DNA of 64,000 bases from Nitrospira sp. (GTDB lineage Bacteria; Nitrospirota; Nitrospiria; Nitrospirales; Nitrospiraceae): the NCBI GenBank assembly GCA_023248215.1, contig JAHFEW010000003.1, positions 1 to 64,000 on the forward strand. The letters are read 5' to 3'. The notes under the pieces are model-generated. The model did not search any database and was not told where the DNA came from. It saw only the letters and a list, made by a program, of their open reading frames with translations. The position numbers and the translations under genes were made by a program. This document shows, one piece after another, positions 17,030-27,200 of the stretch; position 1 is the first letter of the stretch, and every line of letters starts with the position of its first letter.

Positions 17030-17338
17030 ATGAAAACACTGGACGACATTCGCAGACGACTCGCCGCTGGAGATTTCGAGTTCAGCCGCCATGCGTTTCA
17101 ACGCGCTATTGAGCGAAATATCAGTGAGGCTGAAATCCGACAGGCCGGAGCACAAGCCAGAATCATCGAGGATTATCCCGATGATACATATGCTCTCAGT
17201 AGCCTGCTGCTCGGATTTACAGCAACCGGTCGTCCGTTGCATGTTCAGGCATCCTGCGTCGATTCCGACATGCTGAAGATCATTACGCTCTATGAGCCTG
17301 ACCCGGCAGAGGGGTATGATTACGCCAGACGGAGGTAG
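17030..17338 (+). CDS. DUF4258 protein, putative toxin of a YgiT-linked pair
   Basis: 102 residues from the ATG at 17030; upstream in-frame starts lack a good context. The fold matches DUF4258: FEFSRHAFQRAIERNISEAEIRQA, IIEDYPDDTYALSSLLLG, GRPLHVQASCVDSDMLKIITLYEPD. These proteins are related to the RelE/MqsR/BrnT superfamily and are found next to YgiT-type zinc-finger antitoxins, as here: the next gene starts two bases after this stop. Toxicity is an inference. The gene lies after the hairpin repeat element in a spacer-rich region, as expected of mobile modules. Confidence 0.75.
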   Translation: MKTLDDIRRRLAAGDFEFSRHAFQRAIERNISEAEIRQAGAQARIIEDYPDDTYALSSLLLGFTATGRPLHVQASCVDSDMLKIITLYEPDPAEGYDYARRR

Positions 17339-17340
17339 CC

Positions 17341-17571
17341 ATGTTTCGCTGTCACGTGTGTGGGAAGACCGAGAGCCGCGAAGAACTGGTCACCGAGGTC
17401 TTCGATATCGAGGGGAAACCTGTACGGGTTGAGCAAATCCCCGCCATGGTGTGTCTCCACTGCGGCGAACCAGTGTTCAGCCGGAATACCACCGAACGGG
17501 TTCGGCGCATGGTTCATGGGGAAGCGAAACCGATCAAGTCGATTCAGATGGACGTATTCTCCTACCGGTAA
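17341..17571 (+). CDS. YgiT-type zinc-finger protein (MqsA N-domain-like)
   Basis: 76 residues. CHVCGK (residue 4) and CLHCGEPVF (about residue 38) form a zinc ribbon, and a C-terminal basic stretch follows (TTERVRRMVHGEAKP). It matches the N-terminal domain of MqsA, without the DNA-binding helix-turn-helix domain. GGAGG overlaps the end of the upstream DUF4258 gene. As in MqsA, the ribbon domain would bind the toxin; loss of the DNA-binding half suggests autoregulation, if any, uses another way. Confidence 0.8.
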   Translation: MFRCHVCGKTESREELVTEVFDIEGKPVRVEQIPAMVCLHCGEPVFSRNTTERVRRMVHGEAKPIKSIQMDVFSYR

Positions 17572-17940
17572 TCTGGATCTTAGAATCCTCACACACTTAC
17601 GCAGAAATCGACGTCTGCCGAGACCCCATTTCGGACAGGTGTCGCGCCTGCTCAAAATATTGGCCAGGGTCGTTTCAGCACGGCGCGGAGATCACTAAAC
17701 GCCCGCGCGCGTGAAAACGGCAATCATGTTGACGTTCACTTCGAGCGGCCACAACCCAGGGTCGGGTCTGCTCTTAGCTCGTCGTTCGCGGCTTTTGCCG
17801 TAGACTCTTCTCTGCGTACCCCGCGCGTCTTCTCGTCATCATCTCTCAACCATTCGTGCCCTGATCGTGTTATAGCTATGCCCTCCTGAGTTCCTTACAT
17901 TCCGCGATCCATTGCACGCTCATTTCATACTGAGGGCCTT
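17572..17940. other. Intergenic region upstream of the RNB gene
   Basis: No gene is supported over 370 bases. A fragment related to the promoter-like repeats lies at 17787-17815 (GGCTTTTGCCGTAGACTCTTC, with TAGACT at 17801-17806). It is a weak candidate promoter 135 bases before the next ATG. Confidence 0.4.
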
Positions 17941-19404
17941 ATGACGAGTCATCGCACCGATCTCAGAAGCATCGCCCGGCGCGCCATGATCGAACGTGGT
18001 TTGTTGCCGGACTTTTCACCTGCGGCGATGGCCGAGCTAGCCCGCATCCAGACGTCCGCAACCGACCAGACCTCAGGGCTACGTGACCTGAGGAAGTTGC
18101 TGTGGGCCTCGATCGACAATGACGACTCCCAAGACCTGGACCAACTGACGGTAGCCACGCCACGTCCTGATCGGTCTGTGACCATCCTGGTCGCAATTGC
18201 CGATGTGGACGCGCTGGTCGCTAAGGATTCCGCCCTGGATGCGCACGCCCGGCACAATACGACGTCGGTCTATACGTCCGGCGACATCTTCCCCATGCTG
18301 CCGGAGAAACTCTCGACTGATCTGACGTCACTCGGCGAAGGGCAGGACCGCCTCGCGGTTGTGGTGGAATTCGTGGTCGCGGAGGATGGGGCGGTCCTCG
18401 GCTCCTCTCTCTTTCGGGCGCTGGTCCGCAACCATGCGAAGCTGGCTTACAACAGCATGGCCGCATGGCTCGCGGGAACGGCGCCTGCGCCTGAGCGAGT
18501 CACGGCCGTATCAGGTCTCGATACGCAACTCCGCCTCCAAGACCAGGTCGCGCAGCAGCTCAAGGCACGACGACATCAGCAGGGTGCACTGAGTCTTGAA
18601 ACGATTGAGCCCCGCGCCGTCTTTGATGGTGACATGTTGACGGCACTCAAGGTCGAGCAGAAGAATCGCGCGAAGGAACTGATCGAAGATTTTATGATTG
18701 CAGCCAATCAGGCGACCGCGGCCTATCTCAAGAGCAAAGGCGTGCCTTCATTTCGTCGCATCCTGCGCTCGCCCGATCGCTGGCAACGGATCATCGAGAT
18801 GGCCGCACGCTGGGGTGAGGCCTTACCGGGAGAGCCGAACGCGCAGGCGCTCGAAGCGTTCCTCGTCACACGTCGGGAGGCCGACCCGCTCAGATTTCCG
18901 GATTTGTCCTTGGCGATTGTGAAGCTCATTGGCCGAGGCGAATATGTGCTCGATCAGTCGAGAGACGGCGCTCCTGAACATTTCGGGCTGGCGGTGAAGG
19001 GCTATACCCATTCCACGGCTCCCAACCGGCGCTTTCCCGATCTCATCACCCAACGGCTGCTCAAGGCGGCGCTGGCCGGTGCGCCCACGCCGTATCGTCC
19101 GGACGAACTGGAGTATCTTGCCGGCCACTGCACGGAGAAGGAAGACGATGCGGAACGAGTCGAACGGCAGCTCAGAAAATCCGCCGCGGCTCTGTTGCTG
19201 GAACCACGGATTGGGGAACGATTCGACGCCATTGTGACAGGCGCGTCGGACAAGCGCACCTGGGTGCGGCTCCTTGAGCCGCCGGTCGAAGGGAAACTGG
19301 CAACGGGCGCGAATGGCGTCGATGTCGGAGACACCGTCCGGGTGGAACTCGTGAGCACGAATGTCGAACGCGGGTACATCGACTTCGCGAGAGTCGCCTC
19401 GTGA
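17941..19404 (+). CDS. RNB-domain ribonuclease (RNase II/R family)
   Basis: 487 residues. The catalytic acidic cluster is DNDDSQDLDQ (about residues 59-68), followed by ADVDALV, GDIFPMLPEKLS, YTHSTAPNRRFPDLITQRLL and RKSAAALLLEPRIGE, all hallmarks of the RNB exonuclease core. It lacks the N-terminal cold-shock domains and full S1 domain of RNase II (about 640 residues); the C-terminal 60 residues look like a reduced S1-like barrel. It degrades single-stranded RNA 3' to 5'. It is a lone gene with a long upstream spacer. Confidence 0.9.
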   Translation: MTSHRTDLRSIARRAMIERGLLPDFSPAAMAELARIQTSATDQTSGLRDLRKLLWASIDNDDSQDLDQLTVATPRPDRSVTILVAIADVDALVAKDSALDAHARHNTTSVYTSGDIFPMLPEKLSTDLTSLGEGQDRLAVVVEFVVAEDGAVLGSSLFRALVRNHAKLAYNSMAAWLAGTAPAPERVTAVSGLDTQLRLQDQVAQQLKARRHQQGALSLETIEPRAVFDGDMLTALKVEQKNRAKELIEDFMIAANQATAAYLKSKGVPSFRRILRSPDRWQRIIEMAARWGEALPGEPNAQALEAFLVTRREADPLRFPDLSLAIVKLIGRGEYVLDQSRDGAPEHFGLAVKGYTHSTAPNRRFPDLITQRLLKAALAGAPTPYRPDELEYLAGHCTEKEDDAERVERQLRKSAAALLLEPRIGERFDAIVTGASDKRTWVRLLEPPVEGKLATGANGVDVGDTVRVELVSTNVERGYIDFARVAS

Positions 19405-19548
19405 GGAAGCACAATGAACCGGCCTCATGAACCATATCGCGGCGCGGGACGTCTTGTTCCTAAGACCGCCGGCTAAGGCACTTCTCGCTCAAGATCCACA
19501 TGAGGGGCACCGATACGGTATCTGGCGAACTACACCTAGGGAGCGAAC

Positions 19549-20193
19549 ATGCTGACCGCAATCGGCGATGTCATGCGACGCGTGTACGAGCGCGGCTGGA
19601 TTACGACACGAGACGGGAACATCAGCATGCGGAAGCGCGAGGGGAAGTATCTCTACATCACCCCTTCCGGCTGGCGAAAGACTATTGTGCACCCGGAACA
19701 TATCGTCCGGATCGAGGTGGTGAAAGATCCGGCAACGGGCCAGCTGATTCCGAACGTTCGTGAAGGCCAGCAACCGTCCGGCGAGCTGTGGATGCACTGG
19801 AACTTGCAGCGCGACACGAAAAAAACTCGAACTGTCGTGCATGTGCATGCCACGCACATCGTGGCCGCGAGGTATGCGGGCATTGACTTGCAGGCGATTA
19901 GCGCAGAGTTTCCTGAAATCTCGCGCTATACCCGGGCGGGACCGACGGTCCTCGCAGTGCCGGCCTTGTCACGCGAGTTGACCGACGTGACTGCAGATTG
20001 TTTCGGCCGCGGGCAGGACGGCACGCTGGCCTTCGACATCGTGGGGCAAGCCAACCACGGCGTCTGTGCGGTCGCGACCGACCCCTGGGCTGCCTACGAA
20101 CATGTCGAGCGCCTCGACCATATTTGCGAGATCGTCCTCAAGAGCGGTGTGATCAAGCCTGTGCCTGCGAAGGCCTCTACGCAGCCGAAGTGA
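19549..20193 (+). CDS. Class II aldolase/adducin family protein
   Basis: 214 residues. The N-terminus has GWITTRDGNISMRKREG and ITPSG, the substrate-phosphate loop pattern. The zinc ligands are HVHATH (about residue 101), and a later His lies in VGQANHGVCAVA. The general acid is probably the Glu of PSGELWMH. The family includes fuculose-1-phosphate aldolase, ribulose-phosphate epimerase and methylthioribulose dehydratase; the substrate is not readable. It has no operon partners; the next gene is a small membrane protein. Confidence 0.8.
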   Translation: MLTAIGDVMRRVYERGWITTRDGNISMRKREGKYLYITPSGWRKTIVHPEHIVRIEVVKDPATGQLIPNVREGQQPSGELWMHWNLQRDTKKTRTVVHVHATHIVAARYAGIDLQAISAEFPEISRYTRAGPTVLAVPALSRELTDVTADCFGRGQDGTLAFDIVGQANHGVCAVATDPWAAYEHVERLDHICEIVLKSGVIKPVPAKASTQPK

Positions 20194-20348
20194 GTTCGCG
20201 CTCTTCCGCCATTACCTCACCCGGTGCCCGGCAGGGCATTGCGGATCTCTCCTCGCATCTGAATTTCTTTATCCACACTTCTGCTTCACCATCCGACGGT
20301 GCTGTTTTCCTGGAACGATCCGCCCCGACTTTGTACTATACTGTCGTG

Positions 20349-20588
20349 ATGGCTCTACCTTCTGACCTTTCCTTTACCGACTCCCTCACAAGTGCGCAGC
20401 GCACGGGTTTCTATGAACACCACAAACCCCTCGCGGTGGGGATGATCCTCGCGGTGTTCTTTCTGCCCTTCGTTGGGCTGTTGGCCGGCGGGCTGTTCGG
20501 GGTAGTGGCTGGCGTGATCATCTCCGTATTGGCCTATTACCTCACGCCCTATGCTGTGCTCAAATTTTTTGGAAGGAACCGCGCATGA
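20349..20588 (+). CDS. Small two-pass membrane protein
   Basis: 79 residues. Two hydrophobic segments, PLAVGMILAVFFLPFVGLLA and VVAGVIISVLAYYLTPYAVL, are separated by a short glycine-rich loop, with a basic end (GRNRA). A TATACT box lies only seven bases upstream of the ATG, so transcription may begin at the start codon (leaderless). The stop codon is inside a terminator. It resembles small DUF-type membrane proteins but is not assigned. Confidence 0.6.
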   Translation: MALPSDLSFTDSLTSAQRTGFYEHHKPLAVGMILAVFFLPFVGLLAGGLFGVVAGVIISVLAYYLTPYAVLKFFGRNRA

Positions 20589-20604
20589 CTGTGCCGGTTT
20601 TTTC
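20574..20604 (+). terminator. Rho-independent terminator
   Basis: GGAACCGCGCA pairs with TGTGCCGGTT around the loop TGAC, with one bulged base, and a run of six T follows. It overlaps the stop codon of the small membrane protein and ends just before the GDT1 gene. Confidence 0.6.
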
Positions 20605-20636
20605 CTGAATCCCCTCACACCCAAGGAGCTTCCTCG

Positions 20637-20912
20637 ATGCTGACGCTCTGGCCCATTTTTGTGACCGTCTTCCTGGCTGAGCTGGGAGATAAGACTCAAC
20701 TCGCCACGCTGTTGTTCGCGGCCGATCAACGCGTCAGCAAGCTCGGGGTGTTTGCCGCATCCGCTGGGGCGCTCGTGCTCTCCAGCCTCATCGCCGTCCT
20801 GGTGGGCGCAGAACTTTCTCAGTACGTCTCGCCGCGGATGCTGAAACTCGCGGCGGGAATGGGATTCCTCGCCATCGGCATCTGGGTCCTGTTCGATGCC
20901 CGGTCCAGCTAG
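20637..20912 (+). CDS. GDT1/TMEM165-type cation transporter, single-domain
   Basis: 91 residues. It has the family signature FLAELGDKTQLATLLFA (E-x-G-D-K-T) and three membrane segments. The usual protein (about 200 residues) holds two such halves. This half-size form must pair with another copy or partner, as in the two-gene versions known in the UPF0016 family. It transports Mn2+/Ca2+. An AAGGAG lies 10 bases before the ATG. There is no second half-gene in the window. Confidence 0.8.
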   Translation: MLTLWPIFVTVFLAELGDKTQLATLLFAADQRVSKLGVFAASAGALVLSSLIAVLVGAELSQYVSPRMLKLAAGMGFLAIGIWVLFDARSS

Positions 20913-21062
20913 GACCGGCAAACCACCCAAAAGTCGTCTCTCGTTTGTGATCGTCGGCAGCCGCCATACCCTCCCCTTCCTTGACTGGCTAGGTAGCAGC
21001 TCGTATGCTTGACTCGTTGGGTCCGTCTCTCTGAGCTTCAGCCTTGTGGGAGTGACACTTCG

Positions 21063-22394
21063 ATGAGTTGCCCGAGACGTCGTTCCCTGCTGCCGCTCCT
21101 TCACCTGATCATCGCAACTGTTGCGTTCCTCACCGCCCTGTTCGCATGGCCGCCTGCCGCGCGGGCCGAATCGTTTGTGCTGCTCGCCACGTATGAAGGG
21201 GTCATCACTCCTGTCTCCGCGGAGTACTTCCACGATGCGCTCCTATCAGCCCAGGAGAGCGGCGCTCAGGCCCTGATCATCCGCCTGAATACGCCCGGCG
21301 GACTCGACACGTCGATGCGGCTCATCATCAAAGACATCACCGCCGCCACCATTCCCGTGGTCGTCTATGTGTCGCCGTCCAGCGGAAGGGCCGCCTCTGC
21401 AGGAGTGTTCATCACCATGGCCGCGCATGTGGCGGCGATGGCTCCCGGCACGAATATCGGCGCGGCCCATCCGGTCGCCATGGGCGGCGGCGAAATGGAT
21501 AAGACGCTGAAGGAGAAGGTGGAGAACGATTCCGTGGCCTATCTCAAATCGATCGCCGCGCAACGGGGACGAAACGTCGCGTGGGCGGAGGATGCCGTGC
21601 GCAAAAGTCTGTCCGTGACGGAGCGGGAAGCCCTGAAGCTGAAGATCATCGATCTGATTGCTGACGACGTACCGGCACTGCTGAAGCAACTGGACGGCCG
21701 CGCGATCCCACTTCCAACCGGCCCGATGGTGTTGCACACAGCGGGCGTGGCAGTGCGCGAATTCCCGATGGGGCTTCGCCTGGAATTCCTCAAAACCCTC
21801 AGCGATCCGAACATCGCCTACCTGCTCATGACGCTCGGCACCGTTGGACTCATCGCCGAGCTCTATAACCCTGGCGCGATTCTGCCTGGCGTCGTCGGCG
21901 CCATCAGTCTGATCCTGGCGTTTTATTCCTTGCAGTCGCTGCCGGTAAACTACGCAGGCGTGCTGCTGTTCCTCCTCGGGATCGTGTTCCTTATTTTGGA
22001 AGCCACGGTCACGAGCTTCGGCTTGTTGGCCATCGGCGGGATCATCTCCATGCTTCTCGGATCGGTCATGCTGATCAAGACCGATGTGGAGTTCCTTCGG
22101 ATTTCCTGGTCGGTCATCCTGCCGGTCGTCGCACTGGCCGCCGCCTTCTCCTTCTTTCTGGTCGGGATGGGGGTGAAGGCGATGCGGCGCCCTGCGGTGA
22201 CCGGGCGCGAGGAAATGGTCGGCCTGGTGGGAATCGTCAAAACGGCGCTCACGCCCCAGGGACAACTGGCGGTCCATGGGGAACTCTGGCAGGCCGTCAG
22301 CGAACTGCCGCTCCAACCTGGTGACGAAGCAGAAGTCACCGGCATCGATGGTTTGCGTTTGCACGTGAAACCCGTTTCGAAGAAGGGGGTCTGA
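21063..22394 (+). CDS. NfeD-family membrane-bound serine protease
   Basis: 443 residues from the ATG at 21063; longer starts are possible but a GGGAG is ten bases upstream of this one. A signal anchor ([19 protein letters not shown]) is followed by a ClpP-like protease domain: [11 protein letters not shown], then [15 protein letters not shown] (catalytic Ser in SAG), GTNIGAAHP, and a Lys in the AYLKSIA region. Then come four to five membrane segments (residues about 235-375) and a short C-terminal OB-fold domain ([21 protein letters not shown]). It forms an operon with the SPFH gene, one base after its stop. NfeD proteases cleave stomatin-like partners. Confidence 0.9.
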   Translation: MSCPRRRSLLPLLHLIIATVAFLTALFAWPPAARAESFVLLATYEGVITPVSAEYFHDALLSAQESGAQALIIRLNTPGGLDTSMRLIIKDITAATIPVVVYVSPSSGRAASAGVFITMAAHVAAMAPGTNIGAAHPVAMGGGEMDKTLKEKVENDSVAYLKSIAAQRGRNVAWAEDAVRKSLSVTEREALKLKIIDLIADDVPALLKQLDGRAIPLPTGPMVLHTAGVAVREFPMGLRLEFLKTLSDPNIAYLLMTLGTVGLIAELYNPGAILPGVVGAISLILAFYSLQSLPVNYAGVLLFLLGIVFLILEATVTSFGLLAIGGIISMLLGSVMLIKTDVEFLRISWSVILPVVALAAAFSFFLVGMGVKAMRRPAVTGREEMVGLVGIVKTALTPQGQLAVHGELWQAVSELPLQPGDEAEVTGIDGLRLHVKPVSKKGV

Positions 22395-22395
22395 T

Positions 22396-23175
22396 ATGGG
22401 TCCGCTCGTGAGTCCCTTTGCACTCCTGTTTATCGTGGTGGTGCTGATTCTGATGGGGTTCAATGTTCTCCGGGAATACGAACGGGGCGTGATCTTTCGA
22501 TGGGGCCGGCTGGCCAAGGGACTCGTCGGGGGCAATGGTCCCGGCGTCGTGGTCATCATCCCGTTCATCGACAAGCTGGTGCGCGTCAGCTTGCGGACTG
22601 TGACGATGGACGTGCCGCCTCAGGACGTCATCACGAAGGACAACGTCACCGTCAAGGTGAACGCGGTTATTTACTTCCGAGTCGTGGACCAGGAGCGGGC
22701 CATCATTCAAGTCGAAGACTACCTTTACGCCACTTCCATGATGTCGCAGACGACGCTCCGCAGCGTGCTGGGACAGAGTCAGCTCGACGACTTGCTGTCG
22801 AAACGTGAACAGATCAACGCCGATCTCCAACGGATCATCGATCAACAGACGGAACCCTGGGGCATCAAGGTCACCGCCGTGGAAGTGAAGAACGTGGACC
22901 TGCCGCAGGAAATGCAACGAGCCATCGCCCGCCAAGCGGAAGCGGAGCGCGAACGTCGCGCGAAGGTCATCCATGCCCAAGGGGAATTCGAGGCCTCGCA
23001 ACGCCTGGCCGATGCCGCCGATGTGATCAGCCGAAACCCGGCTGCCCTGCAGCTCCGTTACCTGCAAACCCTGGTCGAAATTGCCGCCGAGAAGAACTCG
23101 ACCACCATCTTCCCGATCCCCATCGATACGATTGCCCCCTTCTTGAAGCACTGGGGCAAGCAGTCAGAGCCGTAG
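22396..23175 (+). CDS. SPFH/stomatin-like protein (slipin)
   Basis: 259 residues. An N-terminal membrane hairpin ([18 protein letters not shown]) is followed by [28 protein letters not shown], and [23 protein letters not shown], the SPFH core. A helical end follows with [23 protein letters not shown] and [12 protein letters not shown]. It builds membrane scaffolds (microdomains). It is co-transcribed with the NfeD protease upstream, the classic partner and processor. Confidence 0.92.
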   Translation: MGPLVSPFALLFIVVVLILMGFNVLREYERGVIFRWGRLAKGLVGGNGPGVVVIIPFIDKLVRVSLRTVTMDVPPQDVITKDNVTVKVNAVIYFRVVDQERAIIQVEDYLYATSMMSQTTLRSVLGQSQLDDLLSKREQINADLQRIIDQQTEPWGIKVTAVEVKNVDLPQEMQRAIARQAEAERERRAKVIHAQGEFEASQRLADAADVISRNPAALQLRYLQTLVEIAAEKNSTTIFPIPIDTIAPFLKHWGKQSEP

Positions 23176-23409
23176 ACTGCTGGGAGCAGAAAAAAGTATC
23201 AGCACCTATTTCGGTCATTCCACATTCGTTATGTGATATTCCTCGCGAAGTATTCTCCTCCCCGCTCACTGCTGCACTTCACTAGAGTTTGGTCGGTTTT
23301 CACCTTGACTCATAATTCCTAGGCGCATAGGTTAACCTGCCTTTTTGACAGGACGTGACGGCTGGGTCAGGTGACCCACAACCTTAACAACGACAGAGGG
23401 AGGGTATGC

Positions 23410-23598
23410 ATGATGCGGTTCGTCAAAGTGAAGGATGAAGAACGTTCGGGTGAGGTTGCCATCAATCTCGACCTCGTCAGAGAAGCGCACTTTGGAGGGG
23501 GATTGCTGCACCTCTATTTCGAGCGCAGTTCCTCGGCGCAGGATGACATGACGTTTACCGGAGAGAACGCGCAGAAAATTTGGGCCGCGATGGGATAG
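23410..23598 (+). CDS. Small uncharacterised protein
   Basis: 62 residues starting at ATG 23410, with GAGGGAGGG five bases upstream. The sequence VKVKDEERSGEVAINLDLVREAHFGG, then HLYFERSSS and MTFTGENAQKIWAAMG, suggests a compact alpha/beta fold. I cannot assign a family. A weak promoter (TTGACT/TAGGTT, spacer 17) lies at 23305-23333. Confidence 0.5.
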   Translation: MMRFVKVKDEERSGEVAINLDLVREAHFGGGLLHLYFERSSSAQDDMTFTGENAQKIWAAMG

Positions 23599-23793
23599 GG
23601 CGAATCGCCACAGCACCAGCCCGGAGGGTACACCACCATCCGGGAGAATGAATCCTCGGCAGGACAGACCGCGCACAGGGCGGAACGGATCCCAGCACGG
23701 CTTGCTGAGTTCCTCCGCAACGAGTCGCCGTCCTCCACGAAGCCCGCAGGACGTTGTGCGCCATCCAGTCTCACCGACTCAAACTTTTGGCAA

Positions 23794-24018
23794 TCACAGG
23801 AACCACCACTCTATGGCCTCGAACGCGACCTTCCTCATTCTTTTCTTCACACCCCTCGCGCGAAGAATAAGCACTTCCGCCTCACAAGCGATTTCTTTGA
23901 ACCAACTGTGGGCAGGCGTGAACTGACGCCCAAATCCTTCCTCCCTCCCTTTTTGAATCGTTACGGCTAACTGGCCGGTGCGCTCAACAATACGTGCATT
24001 TTCGTGTACCTCGATCAC
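23794..24018 (-). CDS. Possible small protein (low support)
   Basis: 74 residues from a GTG. In frame, the reading continues open upstream (IPKRDTLHERRRRFAALIP) to a stop near 24120 but without ATG or TTG. The sequence is mixed and not obviously coding: VIEVHENARIVERTGQLAV, FTPAHSWFKEIACEAEVLI. No strong ribosome site is seen. Listed because no other gene occupies 23599-24203. Confidence 0.28.
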   Translation of the reverse strand: MIEVHENARIVERTGQLAVTIQKGREEGFGRQFTPAHSWFKEIACEAEVLILRARGVKKRMRKVAFEAIEWWFL

Positions 24019-24203
24019 GAAGCTCTTGCCTGATTTGTCCGGTTGTGGGATAAGCGCGGCGAACCGCCTTCGTCGCTCGTGAAGCGTATCTCGCTTCGGA
24101 ATCGCTCTGAGTGACGTTTAACGGTTCGAGAGTGGCGAACGGCAAACTACGAGATCCGACAAGACTATTTGATTAGGCGCAACGACAGAACGGGGGGCAC
24201 ATC

Positions 24204-27200
24204 ATGGCGCAGAAAAAGTCAGGCAAGGTCACCTGGTCGACAGCAGAGGGATGGGAGGTTCGTGCTGCGGAGCGCAGCACTAGCGCGGGGCGGCGAGCTG
24301 CGGCCGAGGCGCCGGACCCGTTTCTGACGAATCTCACTGCGACCAAGCGCTGGCAAGTCGAGCAGACACTCGTCGCCACGCCGAAGGCGCGTCGGGGCGA
24401 GGCAGCACCAGTTCCGCTCACCTTGGATGTCGAAGGCGGTCCTGATGAGGTGTACGTCGTCATGACTCGTTATACCTCCGGAGCCATTCGGTTTCATATG
24501 CCGACGGAACCGGCTCGACGCGGTGCACGGCGAGGCGGTCGAAGGATATACCGGTTTTCGATTCCCGTGCCGGCCGCCCCCGTCGAAGAGGCAGGTGGCC
24601 GCCGGGGCTTTATCAGCGCTGCTATCAAAACCGTGGTCTTGAAGATCGCGGGCAAAATTGCCGACTTCGCGCTCTCGAAGCTCGCGTTACTCTGGGAAAC
24701 CGCGACGTGGAAACTGAAAAAGCAACGTGAAGGTTGGCTCTCCGTGACTGCCGAGGGCCTCGGTGGGGAGCAGGGCCTGCCCGCCGCTGACTTACAGACG
24801 CTGAGTTCATCGGAACGCAATCTCCTGTTTCTCCACGGCACCTTTTCCAATACGAAAGCGGCCTTTCACGGACTGGCGCAGACGCAGGGCAGCAGCGGCA
24901 AAACATTTCTTGAGGAACTACAACAGGTCTACGGCAATCGTATCTATGGCTTCGACCACTTTACCCTGAGCCGCACCCCTCAAGAGAACGTGCAGATGTT
25001 GCTCGAGGCCCTGCCCGATCGCCCGACGACCTTCGACGTCATCACGCATTCACGCGGAGGCTTGGTCCTGCGGCATTTGGTGGAACGCCGCGATTTGTTT
25101 CCAGGCCTGGCCGATCGGTTCGTCATCGGCCGTGCCGTGCTCGTCGCCAGCCCGAACGAAGGCACGCCCCTCGCCTCGCCTGACCATGTGACCCAGTACA
25201 CGAACTGGCTGTCCAACGTGTTGGAACTGTTCCCCGACAACCCCTTCACCACCGGCATCGAATTCGTCAGCGAGGCGTTGTCTTGGATCGCCCGCCGTAT
25301 CGTCGGCGGGTTGCCGGGCCTGGCCTCGATGGACAACAAGGGAGACATCATTCGCGCGTTGCAGGCTGCGCCGGGACCACCGAACCAAGCCTACTCGGCT
25401 CTGGTCGCGAATTTCGAGCCGGACGCCGCCGTGCTTCAGCGAATCATCGATGCGGGCGCGGATTTATTTTTCGCGACAGCCAACGATCTCGTCGTCCCGA
25501 CTGAAGGTGGCTGGCGGGTGGATGCGGGAAGCGGAGCGGCAGTCACGATTCCAGGAGACCGCGTCGGTTGCTTCGGGCTAGGTGGGAATATGACCCAGCA
25601 GCATCCCGTGAACCATGTGAACTTCTTCGAGGATCCCGGCACGGTGGATTTTCTCGTTCGCGCCCTGCGCGGGCAAACGCAGCCCGGCACGCCGATCGAG
25701 ATCGAGACCAATCTGCCGTCAGGCCGCCGTCGCGGCGCGGGACGCCCGGAAGTCCAGCGCGAGGGTCGCCCGGCGGTTCGACCCGAGACGGCACCACCAC
25801 TTCGTGAAGAGCGAAGCCCTGCCCTACCAGCCGTGAGCTCCTTCACTCGCCCCCCGGAATCGGAAGACGTGTTTCAGATTGCCCTGCTCGATCCCCATCC
25901 GCAAGACAATGTGGCCGACCTCATTGCCACCTTTCGCAACGCGCGCGTGATGGAGAAATTAAGAAAGCGTCGGGACAGGCCGTCGAGCGCGGACGGGCCA
26001 CGCGCCGAATCGGACAGCGGAACGACTCACTGGCAGCAGATCATCGCCGTGCAGAAACGTATCCAAGGCTACATCGACGGCGACTCAAAGTTTCCGAAAC
26101 TCCCGGGTGAACAGGACCTGCAGCGCCTTGGTGCGGCCCTCTTCAAGACCCTGTTCCCCGGACAGGTCCGGCGACTTTACGACGCGGCCCGATCCGAGCA
26201 GACCAGCCAACGCCTCCATTTGATTTTCACGTCCGATATCGACTGGATCGCCGCACAGGCCTGGGAGTTCATCTACGATCCGGATCGCCGGAATTTCCTG
26301 GCTCTGGAAGAAGTAAATTTCACGCGGAACGTGCTGACGGCCATTCCGGCCGATCGCCTGCCCGAACGAGCGGGCGCGATGCGCATTCTCGTCGTGGTGG
26401 CCCAGCCGCTCGGACTTGGAAAATTGTCGGTGGAGGAAGAGGCGGACGTGATTCGCAGCGGATTTCGGCGCCTCCTTGATGCCAAGTTGGCTGAGGTGGA
26501 ATTGCTGCTCGATGCTACGCCTGAACTTCTGCATCGGACACTCGCGGCAGCCCACTCGCCATTCGACATCTTGCATTTCATCGGCCATGGCGAATATCGA
26601 GCCGAAGAGAATTGCGGGTATCTCGTCTTTGAAAACGCGGAAGGCGGAGTGCATGAACTGGATTCGTCCACCCTCCGCCAAATCGTGTGCCGCCGGGGAA
26701 TCAGACTGGTCTGTCTCAACGCCTGTGAGACCGGGCGCGGCGGACGCGAAGATTTCAGCCGCGGGGTGGCGCAGGCCTTGATCGCCGGCGGCGTGCCGGC
26801 TGTCGTCGCCAACCAGTATCCTGTGTTGGACGTGTCAGCGACTGCGTTTACGCGGCACTTCTATTGGGCACTGGCGCTGGGACAGTCCATCGGCGATGCG
26901 GCGCGCGAGGCCCGAGTCGCGGTGAACTATTCGATTTCCGGCGAAGCGATCGATTGGGCGGTCCCGGTGGTGTTTGCGCGCAATCCGGCCCAGCGGCTCT
27001 GCCTGCCGCGAGAGGCGGCCGACTACGAACGGACACGCACGGCATCGGTTCGCGGGCGCCGGCGAGCCGTGCAGGATCGGATCAAAATCGGCATCTGGAA
27101 TGCGCATCGCATGATTCCTCACCTGCCGGAGATTTGTGACCATCTCACGAAAGCGCAGAACATGTTTTCGTTTGAAACCGTCTCCTTTCCGGCGCCGATC

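Noticed and set aside
23167-23196. CTGCT-GGG-AGCAG hairpin after the SPFH gene as a terminator
   Set aside because: It is followed by A, not T, on the transcribed strand, and the stem is only five pairs.
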